From the NCBI GenBank assembly GCA_025331565.1, contig JAFREQ010000012.1:12948501-13012500 (forward strand): 64,000 nt of DNA, written 5' to 3'. Origin of the DNA: Holacanthus passer. Lineage: Eukaryota > Chordata > Actinopteri > Pomacanthidae. Shown piece after piece: positions 51,369-61,381 of the stretch. The position numbers were made by a program, and so were the translations under genes. Positions within the stretch are counted from its first letter, which is position 1. Every line of letters begins with the position of its first letter. The notes under the pieces were generated by a model. That model did no database searches and was not told the origin of the DNA. It saw nothing but the letters and a program-made list of their open reading frames with translations.

Positions 51369-54300
51369 ATGGGTCGCAGGTTGGATCCCACCAACAAGGT
51401 GAAGAGAGGGCCGGGGAAAAAAGCCAAGAAGCAGCAAGGAGCAGAGACTGAGTTGGCCAAGTTTATAAATGATGGTGATTATTGTGCCCTTATATTAGCT
51501 ATTTATATTGACACACATTCACTCTGGAAATCTATGCCGCCAAGTTTAACAACAGCCACTTCATCTTCCTGACTGCATCATTATGGCTTGTTGGTCAAAG
51601 TGTTTCTTTCTGTTTGCAGAGGAAACAGGACCAAAACGTCTGTCAAGTAGAGGCAGGAAAAGGTAAGAGGTTGACTGATTGGATAACATGAACTAACATT
51701 GCTCTGTTTACAAATTGCTCATTTATATTGTCATTTCACAGAGCTGCTAAAAGAGTCCAGAATTTGAAGAAGCCCAAAGATACTGCTGAGGAAAAGCCCA
51801 AGAAAGGTAACCAGCATCAGCATCTGTACATGTGGTTGTGATGTTTTCTGTATACGCAAGTATAAAAAACAGATGTATGTGTCTGTTTACAATTCATTAT
51901 TGTCAGAGATGATAAAGATAAAACAAATGAAAATACATGGATGTAATGTTCTACGGTGTTTTTTAGAATCTATGAAATCTGCTGTTTATTAAACCATTTC
52001 CTAGGTGAGGTTTGACAACAAATTGGTTATTTTTAATCACAAAATATATACATAGTATTTATTTTCTTTTATATTTCCTTTAAAGGATTCACTGATGAGA
52101 ACAGTAAATGGTTGAAACCAGCAAAGAGGAAGCGCAAAATCGATGAACCCGACAGTGAGGATGACAGTGAAGAGCACTGGGAGGAAGAGGAAGATGATGA
52201 TGAGGAGGAGGAGCAGCAGCAGCAGCAGCAGAAGAAGAAGAAGGGAGGAAAAGACCAAGGAAAGAAGGGTGCCAAAGTAGGTGTGAAAGAAGTGGAGGAA
52301 GAAGAAGAAGAAGAGGAGGAGGAGGAGGAAGACGTTGAGGAGGAGGATGATGATGATGATGATGATGATGAAGAAATGGTCGATGACTACGGTACCCTTG
52401 ATGATGGCAGTGGTGAGGAAATAGCTGAAGAAGAAAGTGATGGAGAGGAGGTATGTGAAATAGTTTTGCTTTAACTTTTTGTCAACCACCACTTTGTTTT
52501 GTTTTCGGTATTTAAGACTTTGTGACTGGAAATGTGACTCAAAATGTAATTGCTGCCCAACATGATAAATGGTAAAATTCCTGATTTTGTTCTTTTTTGG
52601 TTCTTGTTCCACATTTAGCTTCTTCCCATCGAGCGTGCAGCCAAGAAAGAGAAGAAGCTGAAGGAAACCATGGGCCTAGAGAGTGATGATGATGACGATG
52701 ATGAGGAGGAAGACGATGACGACGATGATGAAGATGATGAGGAAGACAAATCAGATGCTGACATGGATGAGGAAGACACAGTACAAACCAACATAGATGA
52801 AATGGATCAGTTTAGGCTACCAGGGGCGGAGGAAAGCGAGAAGGAAGGTGAGTGACTGACAGTTTTTCCCCTTTTAAAGCAGATGCAATTGTTTTTAATA
52901 AACAATCAATTGTTTTTTTTCTAATCTGCATTTTTTAGGTGCTCTGCCTCTAGACCTGAAGACAATCCATCAAAGAATAAAGGACAACATTGATGTCCTT
53001 TGTAATTTCTCAACAAAAAGGGAGGAGGGGAAAGAGAGAGCAGAGTACATCTCTCTTCTGAAGAAGGATCTTTGTACCTATTACAGCTATAACAACTTCC
53101 TCATTGAGAAATTAATAGACCTCTTCCCTCTTTCAGAGGTGGGTGGTTTTATTTATTCATTTTGTTAAAGCACATCCTCATCACTGAAATTCTGATGTCC
53201 TTCTCATCATTAGAACTGACAGATGTACACAATTATAATAGACTATAAATGTGGCTGTTGTCAAGACCTGATGGAGATGTGTGTTAAGTTGGTGACAAAA
53301 ATGTTGAATCTTTTTTTTTCTTTCTTGCTTACAGCTGGTTGATTTCCTTGAGGCCAATGAAATTCAGAGACCTGTCACTATTAGGACCAACACACTGAAA
53401 ACAAGGAGGCGGGACCTTGCACAGGTATCTGCTCAGGATTAAATGACTGATTACAATATTATCAAATGTCAAATGCAGGCTTCATATGTTGAACTCAGTG
53501 GTTTGTGTTTTTCCTTGTTTAGGCCTTGATCAACAGAGGAGTGAACCTTGATCCACTGGGAAAATGGTCTAAAGTTGGTTTGGTCATCTATGACTCCTCA
53601 GTACCTATAGGTCAGTTTCAGTACATTCATGTCAACTATCTAACTTGAGCTACTAAGGATCTTTAATTGAAAATATCTGAGGCCGAGTGTAGCCACACAA
53701 ACTTTAATTCTGATTCCCTCTGTATTTTAAAACAGGTGCAACACCAGAATATCTGTCTGGTCAGTACATGCTGCAAGGAGCCTCCAGTTTTCTGCCTGTC
53801 ATGGCGCTCTCTCCACAGGAGGGAGAGTTAGTGTTGGACATGAGCTCAGCTCCAGGAGGCAAGACCACCTATATTGGTAAGATATGCTGCAGTTATACTT
53901 GGCGTAATATACAATTACAGTAATTTTATGAGGTGTTCCAAACTGTGTAATGTTGACTAGGGCTGCAACAACAACTGTTTTAATTATTGACCAATCTGAT
54001 TAATTAATGTCCTGATTATTAGAGTTTTGGTTTGTCAATAAAGTGTCAGAAATTTATGAAAAAATTTATTTTTTAAATTCTTTGTTTTATCCAAACAGTC
54101 CAAAACCCAATATAATCAGTTTACTAACATACATATATTACATTTGAGAAGCTGGAATCAGTGATTTTTGGGCATTTTTGCTTGCTTTGTAAAACAATTA
54201 ACTATTCTATATCAAAAATAGTTACAGAATAATTTTGTGACATCCTGATTTATTGAAATGCAATATTTTCTCAAAAGCAAATGAAATCTATTGAATTATA

Positions 54301-55848
54301 TATTTGAACACTCCACCTTTAGCTCAGCTGATGAGAAACACAGGTGTGATTGTGGCTAATGACGCCAACGCTGACAGACTGAAGAGTGTGGTGGGTAATA
54401 TCCACCGTCTGGGGGTCACCAACACTGTTGTCTGCAACTATGATGGAAGGCAGTTCCCAAAGGTAATGTTCTTGCATGTGTAGAAAAACTTTTACTCTCT
54501 GTTCTACATTTGCTCTAGAGTTTAATTTATTGTACTGACTTGTTGAAAATGTTCCCTACAGGTCATGGGTGGGTTTGACAGAGTGCTGCTTGATGCTCCA
54601 TGCTCAGGCACAGGAGTCATTGCTAAAGATCCCGCTGTAAAGACCAGTAAGGTAAAACGCCACTTGCTGCTTACACACACGTATAGATATATACTTTTGG
54701 TTTTAAAGGGTGTTAAATACTTTTTTCTTACTTCCTAATAGGACGACGCAGACATCCATCGCTCTGCTCACTTGCAGAAAGAACTGATTTTATCTGCCAT
54801 CGACTCTGTGAATGCTGAGTCCCCTACAGGAGGATATCTGGTCTACTGCACATGCTCAATAATGGTATGTGCCCCTAATTCAGCATTAGTTCTGTTTTCA
54901 TGTCTTGTGCGTTCATTCTTAGTTTTACATGTTATTTGTGAGTAGGGTCTGAAGTGTTGAGCAGAAAGGCTTGGGTATTGATCAAATGTCTTCCACCAGG
55001 TGGAGGAGAATGAATGGGTGGTGGACTATGCTTTAAAGAAAAGGAATGTCAAATTAGTTCCCACAGGACTTGACTTTGGCAAGGAAGGCTTCACCAGGTA
55101 AATAAAACGACCAATGTGTGTTTTTACTAAGTGGTTATCTGATACTCTGATCATCAGCCCTAAATTTATTTTTCCATTCTTTTAGGTTCAAAGAACGTCG
55201 TTTCCATCCTTCTCTGCGACTGTCTCGTCGCTTTTACCCTCATTCCCACAATATGGATGGGTTTTTTGTGGCTAAGCTGAAGAAATTCTCTAATGTAATT
55301 CCAACGGCACCAGCAGGAAAAGGTAAGACTTTCTCCTATAAGCGAGTCAGCTTTCATCACAGTAGTGTTCCTGTTTAACATGAACTTATCCTCTTTGTCT
55401 TTATTTAGAAGAAGAAGACACAGATGCTCCTGAGGCCACAGTTGTTACAGAATCGCCTGAAGAGAAACCATCCAAAAGTGACAAGACAAAGAAGGTTGTC
55501 CCCAGCAAGGCAGGAGAATTGAAGGAGAAAACCCAAGCTAATGGAACAGCAGCCAAGAAAACAGCAAATGTCAAGCCAAAAGGCAAAAAGGACTCACCCG
55601 CTGGACCGAAAAAGGCAAAGGTTGCCAAGATGGATGGAGAGACTGTGAAAGAGGCAAAGGCCAAGAAACCTCCTGTGAAGACAGCTGATGAAACTAAAGC
55701 ATCAAAGGCTGAGAAAAAGGAAGGAAGCAGATTCGAGAAAAAACAGGGCAAGAACAGAAAAAACACACCCATGAAGGCAAAGAACAGAATGGGAAAGAAT
55801 AAATTCAAAAAGTTGAAGCACATGTTGGAAAAACATGGCAAAGAGTGA
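51369..55848 (+). CDS. nop2: NOP2/NSUN1, 28S rRNA cytosine-C5 methyltransferase
   Basis: Coding exons: 51369-51474, 51620-51662, 51742-51806, 52086-52450, 52619-52847, 52939-53138, 53335-53424, 53523-53610, 53736-53876, 54323-54462, 54562-54651, 54742-54864, 55000-55097, 55186-55322 and 55409-55848 (2355 nt, 784 aa). MGRRLDPTNKVKRGPGKKAK matches the human N-terminus. Next come a Lys-rich segment, two long Glu/Asp runs (exons 5 and 6) and LLPIERAAKK. The RsmB/Nop2 methyltransferase core follows: YMLQGASSFLPVMALSPQE, the SAM loop DMSSAPGGKTTY (about residue 430), and both catalytic-type cysteines, DAPCSGTG (about 503) and YCTCSIM (about 557). The C-terminus is a Lys/Ala-rich basic tail. NOP2 installs m5C in 28S rRNA and is required for 60S biogenesis in the nucleolus. 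Poly(A) signal at 56132-56137. Confidence 0.97.
52190..52380 (+). repeat. GAG/GAT codon repeats in nop2 exon 5
   Basis: Purine-rich trinucleotide runs encode Glu and Asp tracts with a short Gln run and a Lys run between them. A second acidic run (about 52683-52745) lies in exon 6. Leu/Ser-rich minus-strand frames here are shadows. Confidence 0.9.
53959..54232 (+). repeat. Non-autonomous teleost element, 3'-truncated
   Basis: This begins AGGGCTGCAACAACAACTG, the usual left end of a very common teleost element. It continues with degenerate copies of the GTCAATAAAGTGTCAGAAAT and GAGAAGCTGGAATCAGTGAT internal segments. The right end, normally the inverted match TTGCAGC, is not visible. It lies in nop2 intron 10 and is the same family as the copy near 24.6-24.86 kb. 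Confidence 0.65.
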
Positions 55849-56131
55849 CCGCGTGTACAGTGTGATTAAGTGTACTCGACATTGTCAGAGCTTCCTTACG
55901 GACCCACATCACCTCCTCCAGAGCATTCAGCTCTGTTGTCATTTCAGAGCAGTAATACTGTATGTGTCAGTCGGATATGATTGTAATACTCGTGTACAAA
56001 TGAACTGGACTGGTTGACATGCTCTCTATCAAGTTGGGTCCTCCCTTTTTTATTTGTATTACAGAATATTCAATATGTTTGTCTGTTGATTTAATTGCAG
56101 AGTGGGACAACTTCCATAACTGGTGAAACAT

Positions 56132-56137
56132 AATAAA
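56132..56137 (+). promoter_or_regulatory. nop2 poly(A) signal
   Basis: A canonical AATAAA lies 284 nt after the nop2 stop, followed by a T-rich stretch. Confidence 0.75.
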
Positions 56138-56429
56138 TCTTTTAAGATATTTTTCTCAGCACTTGTTTGATTCATCATTCATCTGTGGGAAGTTGGTTCT
56201 TGGCATCTAATAACTTTCATTTCTTTAATCACATCTCACATCTACAAATGTATTCTGACTTCTCTGTTTAGTTTTGAGTCATAATTCCAGTTTCAGATAT
56301 CTACAATAGAAATGATTGTTCAGAACTACTCTTAATTTTGAATCTTGATTTTGAGTTCCATATAGTCAAAAGTGGAAAAACTGAATTTAAGTTTTGACAG
56401 TTCATAAATCGACTTTGCAGATATCTTTC

Positions 56430-56995
56430 ATTTGAATCCTGTCAATCTTTAATATGTTAAATGCTTGACATATACCAGCAAGTATTGATTACATTTATCA
56501 GATTTGATGGGAATTTGTGCTGGAAAATCTTCCATTCGTGTTTGCAAGAGTGTGGAAACAACCAATCTGTCTGACGAAATTTAACTCAGTAATTCATTTT
56601 TAAGCATCCACATTGGCATCTTTAGTCTAAATTGTGAACAGAACTACACTGAAGGTATCTTGAAATTGAGATCTGACTAGTTATAGTGTAAATTGAAAAA
56701 AAAAATCACTGAGATATTCAAAAATCAAACACCATCTTTAATCTGATCCTTTATGCAATTCAATGGTTCAGTGTTTAGTCAGAATGTAATAAGAAATAAT
56801 GTAATTGGGTGTATCTTGAATTCAAGCTCATAAATAAACTGCAGTTAAGTTTAATGTGAATCCTGTTAATCTTCAATATGTTAAAGGAGTTTACCATATG
56901 TCAGCTAGTATTGATCACATTTATCAGTTTTATTATCAGTTTTCATGGAAACTCTTCCATTGATGTTGGCAACTGTGTGGAAACAACCAATCAGA
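56430..56995 (+). repeat. Diverged tandem duplication upstream of ing4
   Basis: Segment A (about 56430-56570) and segment B (about 56853-56995) are diverged copies about 424 bp apart. They share GAATCCTGT, AATATGTTAAA, AGTATTGAT, ACATTTATCAG, CTTCCATT and GTGTGGAAACAACCAATC in the same order. Both end in a CCAAT box (56562-56566 and 56987-56991). Segment B abuts the ing4 5' UTR. Confidence 0.75.
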
Positions 56996-57040
56996 TCGAT
57001 CCATTCCGGACCGGAAGCTGTGTTGTTTACATTTTCTAAG
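56980..57040 (+). promoter_or_regulatory. ing4 core promoter / 5' UTR
   Basis: In the 60 nt before the ing4 ATG there is a CCAAT box (56987-56991) and an ETS-type ACCGGAAG site (57010-57017). No TATA box is present. Such CCAAT plus ETS arrangements are usual in vertebrate housekeeping promoters. Confidence 0.5.
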
Positions 57041-59907
57041 ATGGCGGCGGGGATGTATTTGGAGCATTATTTGGACAGTAAGCTATTTAATATGCCTTAA
57101 ACGTGTTGGAAACCATTTCAACCTACATAGCTGGTTTTGTATTTTGCCTTCAATTGTGTAATATAGCTCGTAGCTCAGCCGAGTGCGGAACAGGCTGCTT
57201 TAACAGCTTCCCAACGGTCAGCGGGTTCAGGCTCGGTCTATTTGCTGGGACATCGCTTCTCATCGTAGCGAAGAAAGGATGCTGTTTGAGATTGCACAAC
57301 ACACAAACTGTTCTGGCCTTACACTGTATCCTAGTTCAAATTAATAGACCTAGTATAGTTATTTGTTTTTGTGCATCTGGCTATTTGCCGCAACTTGTGC
57401 ATGCTAGTTCAGGCGCCATCATTAATGGAGCCGTAGCATCATGCAGCGCTGATGAAGCTAACAGTCCTGCATGCAACCTTATTGACTCATGTTGATCTCA
57501 GTGAAAGTGGGATTAAACTGTTTGTTGTCTCCATGCCAGGCATAGAAAACCTGCCCTTCGAGTTGCAGAGAAACTTCAATTTGATGAGGGATCTAGATCA
57601 ACGCACAGAGGGTGAGAACAATGACCTGTGGAAATATTAAGATCATGACCCTGAGTTGATGTGAAAACGTGTGTCCATTTAGTAGAAGAGGCCTGTTAAG
57701 CTCACGATGCCACTTTTATGTCTCATTTCTAAATAAAGTGATCTATGCAGTGGTTCCCAACCTGTGGTAGAGACCTCTAAAGCGACCCAAAGTCTGAGGG
57801 ATCACAACATGATTAAAGAAACAAAAAATGTGGATTAAACGATTGTTGAAACACTCAGACTGGAGAATCATTCTTTGATTGAATTGCTCACATCAAATGT
57901 CCATAGTAATGAGTCACAAGTTGAAGTAGACAGTATTTCATTTTAAGGCGTCACAAGCCAAAAAAGTTTGGGAACCACTCTCCTACGGTAGAATACTAGT
58001 ACACCATACCAGTTTGTAAACATTTCTAAAGAACAGACCTATCATAATATTTTACTTTTGTCAATTTAGTGTAATAAGTTGGGAATGATGTTTAAATTGA
58101 CACAATATTCTAGCCAGTGTCATAGCTATGTTCTGTATTGCTCTACCTTAGTTGTTTATAGACATATAATGGAGATAATTTTCAGTGTATTTGAGAAGTA
58201 TTAATTGTACACAATAGGTTTTATCACATTAGTAACATTGACTTAACAGTTGCAGTTTTGTTTTAGACTTTTCACTCTGTTTCTTTTAGATCTCAAAGGA
58301 CAGATAGACTCTCTGGCTAAAGAGTACACAGCCAATGCCCGGACTCTTTCCTCTGAGCAAAAGCTGTCCATACTGAGGCAGATCCAGCAGTCTTACAGTA
58401 AATGCAAGGAGTTTGGAGATGACAAGGTGCAGCTGGCCATGCAGACCTATGAGATGGTTGGTATCTTAGAAATAAATAATTTTTTTTACATACATAGTTG
58501 ATATGAGTGGGAAAACAATTGATAGGCCCACTGTGCTAAAGGCACATGAAACATGCACCACAATCAGCCCGCTGAAGTTCTATTTTCTGCAGGTCGACAA
58601 ACACATCAGACGTCTTGACACAGACCTGGCTCGGTTTGAGGCTGACTTAAAGGAAAAGCAGATCGAGAGTACAGACTATGATTCCACCTCCAGTAAGGGG
58701 AAGAAAGGTGTGTGTTCATTGGCTTAATATATTTGTATTTTTTAACACCAAGGACTATCAGGGCAGCCAAAACTAAACTTGGTGGAATATTAAAGTGGTT
58801 GTGTAATTCCAGGTGACTCCAGACAGAAGGAAAAGAAGACAGCTAAAACAAGGTCTAAAGTAAAGAGTTCAGATGAAGATGGCAGCCCCAAGAGTGCACA
58901 GAAGAAAGTCAAACTTCTTCAGCCGTATGTTGTGTTTCTACTTTCCCGCTTGGGGCCCAAGTGTTTACCTTTAATGTTTGAAGTTAATCATTTTTAGTCT
59001 GTTTTATGACAACACTTTCATTCTCACTTGTAATATTTTTCCCTCCTCATCAGAGGAGAATTCAACAGCCCTTCTACCAACTTTGGGAATGTGCACCCAT
59101 CTGATGTGCTGGACATGCCAGTGGACCCCAATGAACCCACCTACTGTCTGTGCCATCAGGTCTCTTATGGCGAGATGATTGGCTGTGACAATACTGATGT
59201 AAGTTTTGTTTTATGCCCCCCACTCAGTTTCAGGCAGGGGTCACATGACATGATGTTAGGGTGGGAGTTAATATTGTGACGATATTTGTTTTTCCTACTG
59301 CTGGTTAGTTACATTCCCGTAAAGTCGAGAGTCAAATTTTATTGGTTGGACCTTTGTAAACATTCCCAAGAGCAAGATCCATCAGCAAAATAATGACCTG
59401 GACTCAGTATAAATATGTGACATAGAGAACATGTAAACCCTCTTAGATATATTTCCTAGATGCTAACCACAAATTAAGAGGTTTAGGAGTCATGCAGTCT
59501 GTTCCTCTGTGGATAAGGTCATAGATGATAGAGCGAGTGATTAATTAGCAGATGCAACAGTACTCATACTGTATGTGATGTCTCACATTGAAAATATTGA
59601 TTTTGTTTTTGATCTTGTGTTTTGAATAGGTATGTCTGGACTAAGTGCTCCATTTGCAGGAATACTTAACAGCACATTATCGTTTTTTGTCTTTACAGTG
59701 CTCCATTGAGTGGTTCCATTTTGCATGCGTGGGCCTGACAACCAAACCAAGAGGCAAATGGTAAGAAACAGTAACTGAAATGGAGGCCGAACTGTCCTAT
59801 TTTCAATAAGTGCAATAAAAGTGTGGATTGTGAAATATTTGTGCTGTTTTTCGTTTGTGCCGTGCAGGTATTGTCCAAGATGCTCTCAAGACAGAAAGAG
59901 AAAATAA
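57041..59907 (+). CDS. ing4: ING4, PHD-finger tumour suppressor subunit of HBO1 complexes
   Basis: Exons: 57041-57077, 57540-57611, 58290-58456, 58593-58707, 58813-58924, 59054-59198, 59699-59760 and 59868-59907 (750 nt, 249 aa, the length of human ING4). The ING domain (about 1-105) starts [20 protein letters not shown] and includes [20 protein letters not shown] and [21 protein letters not shown] basic nuclear-localisation region ([13 protein letters not shown]) follows. The C4HC3 PHD finger (about 196-243) keeps every zinc ligand: [29 protein letters not shown] and WYCPRCS. The PHD finger binds H3K4me3 and recruits HBO1 acetyltransferase complexes. The poly(A) signal AATAAA is at 60223-60228. 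ING4, NOP2, EMG1 and NCAPD2 are all on human 12p13. Confidence 0.98.
57748..57980 (+). repeat. hAT-type non-autonomous DNA element (MITE)
   Basis: The left end CAGTGGTTCCCAACCTGTGG and the right end AAGTTTGGGAACCACT are inverted repeats of the hAT/Charlie type. The 233-bp body has no coding capacity. A clean 8-bp target duplication is not preserved. It lies in ing4 intron 2. Confidence 0.75.
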
Positions 59908-60780
59908 AAACACCTGGTTGTCCTGGAACAAATTGTGGACACTGATCAGATGGAAAATGAGAAGAACCTTTCTTCATTAGTTACTAGTATTTTTGTTTCT
60001 CATCTTCCTTAACATTTGGTGCTTTTTCTTTTGGTTTACATAATTTGCCTTGGTCTGATGCAGTGTGTGTTTGAAGGAGCCAAGTGGTTACAAAAGTATT
60101 TAAATAATGATTTGTTTTTTTAATGTTTAACAATAATTTTTTTTTTTTTTTTGTTACCTTTGGTGCTCTTATTGTGACTTATTCTTTTTTTTTTTTTTTT
60201 TTTAACTTTTTTATGAGTGAATAATAAACACTACAACTGCCCCTAATGGTTTAACAGTTCCAAGTTGTCACAGTACTTTTTATTGTATTCACATGTACAA
60301 CTACAAAATTTAAGTATTCAGAGTACTGAAAACGGTTTGGCCATGAATTTTTTTTTTTTGCTTTGTTGTATAGTTACTTTCTTGTGCTTAGCCTGGGAAC
60401 ACTAGTTTTATGTTTTTAAGTATAACAAGAGGGCAAAAGAATATGAAGACAAATCCTGACAGTATTAGTCACCTGTGCTAGTGAGTTAAACCATTTCATT
60501 TTAACATTTGATTGAGTGATGTATAGAAAGTAAGACAATTTGTGAAAAGTATTGTCATTTCTGTAGCTGAAACATTGGTACAGAGGAGAGGGGGTGCTTG
60601 TGTTGTCAATCATTTGAATACAGCTACTACCTCAAAAAACTTGCCTTTGTGGTGCTTTGTCTCTGTATTTTTCCATTATAATATGTGATTTTTAACAGCT
60701 TATCATTCTCGGTTGCTCTAACTTCATGCTGTAGTGCTCGTTGTTCTCCAGTAGGTGCCAATGTTGTGTGAAACTACCTG
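59908..60780 (+). other. ing4 3' UTR and ing4-ncapd2 intergenic region
   Basis: The stretch contains the ing4 3' UTR with two long T runs (about 60139-60152 and 60184-60203), its AATAAA at 60223-60228, and AT-rich intergenic sequence. No gene is seen after the poly(A) signal until the ncapd2 promoter. Confidence 0.6.
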
Positions 60781-60794
60781 GTAAAGAAGGCGCA

Positions 60795-60927
60795 TGTCTA
60801 TGACGTCAGGGTTTCAGTGCTTTGGCGCGATGAAACAAATTTGAAAGTCGGTGGATTCAAACCGCTCGTTGACGGTGAACCGAGCGAACCACGTCTTTGT
60901 CTTCAGGTGTCTCCACTGTGGCTACAG
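60795..60927 (+). promoter_or_regulatory. ncapd2 promoter and non-coding exon 1
   Basis: A perfect CRE (TGACGTCA, 60801-60808), an E2F/CDE-type site (TTTGGCGCG, 60821-60829) and a CHR element (TTTGAA, 60840-60845) lie in order, followed by a leader ending at a donor (GCTACAG/GTGAGC, exon end 60927). CHR and CDE/E2F elements bind DREAM and MMB and confer S/G2-M expression, fitting a condensin gene. The ATG is in the next exon. Confidence 0.6.
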
Positions 60928-61381
60928 GTGAGCTTTATGTCTCCAGTTACTAAAAGAATTGTTAGATAAGTAGCTTCAGCTGTTTCTATTAAATAATAAA
61001 GTTACAACTAACAAGTTAAGCTATAAAGCTAGTTAGCCTGCTAAAGTGCTAATCTTACAGCAATGGCTAGTTGTTTGTCTGGCTCAGTTCGCAACAACAA
61101 AACTGTACTGTTTGATTAATAGCTGAGTAAATTATTTTTCACGACACACTGTAGTTTGCAGGTTGTTGTTGATAAGTCTTTGTTAACACGGACCAAAATA
61201 TATGTAAGTGTCCATTGCTTGTTGATGTGTTGTTTAAAGAAAGTTACTTCGTTAAATATGTAGCTGCAGTACAACGACACCGTATAGTTCGCTGTAGTGG
61301 TACATTGTTTATGTAGATAGTCCAGTTAACGTTGTCAGTAAATTATTCTGATATTTCTTTGTTTTTTCTTCTTGACGCAGG

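Noticed and set aside
52037..52612. 191-codon minus-strand frame rich in Leu, Ile and Phe
   Set aside because: It is the antisense shadow of the GAG/GAT-rich acidic exon of nop2 and its flanking T-rich introns.
57103..57495. 130-codon plus-strand frame in ing4 intron 1
   Set aside because: It starts with GTG, lies wholly between two verified ing4 splice sites, and resembles no protein family.
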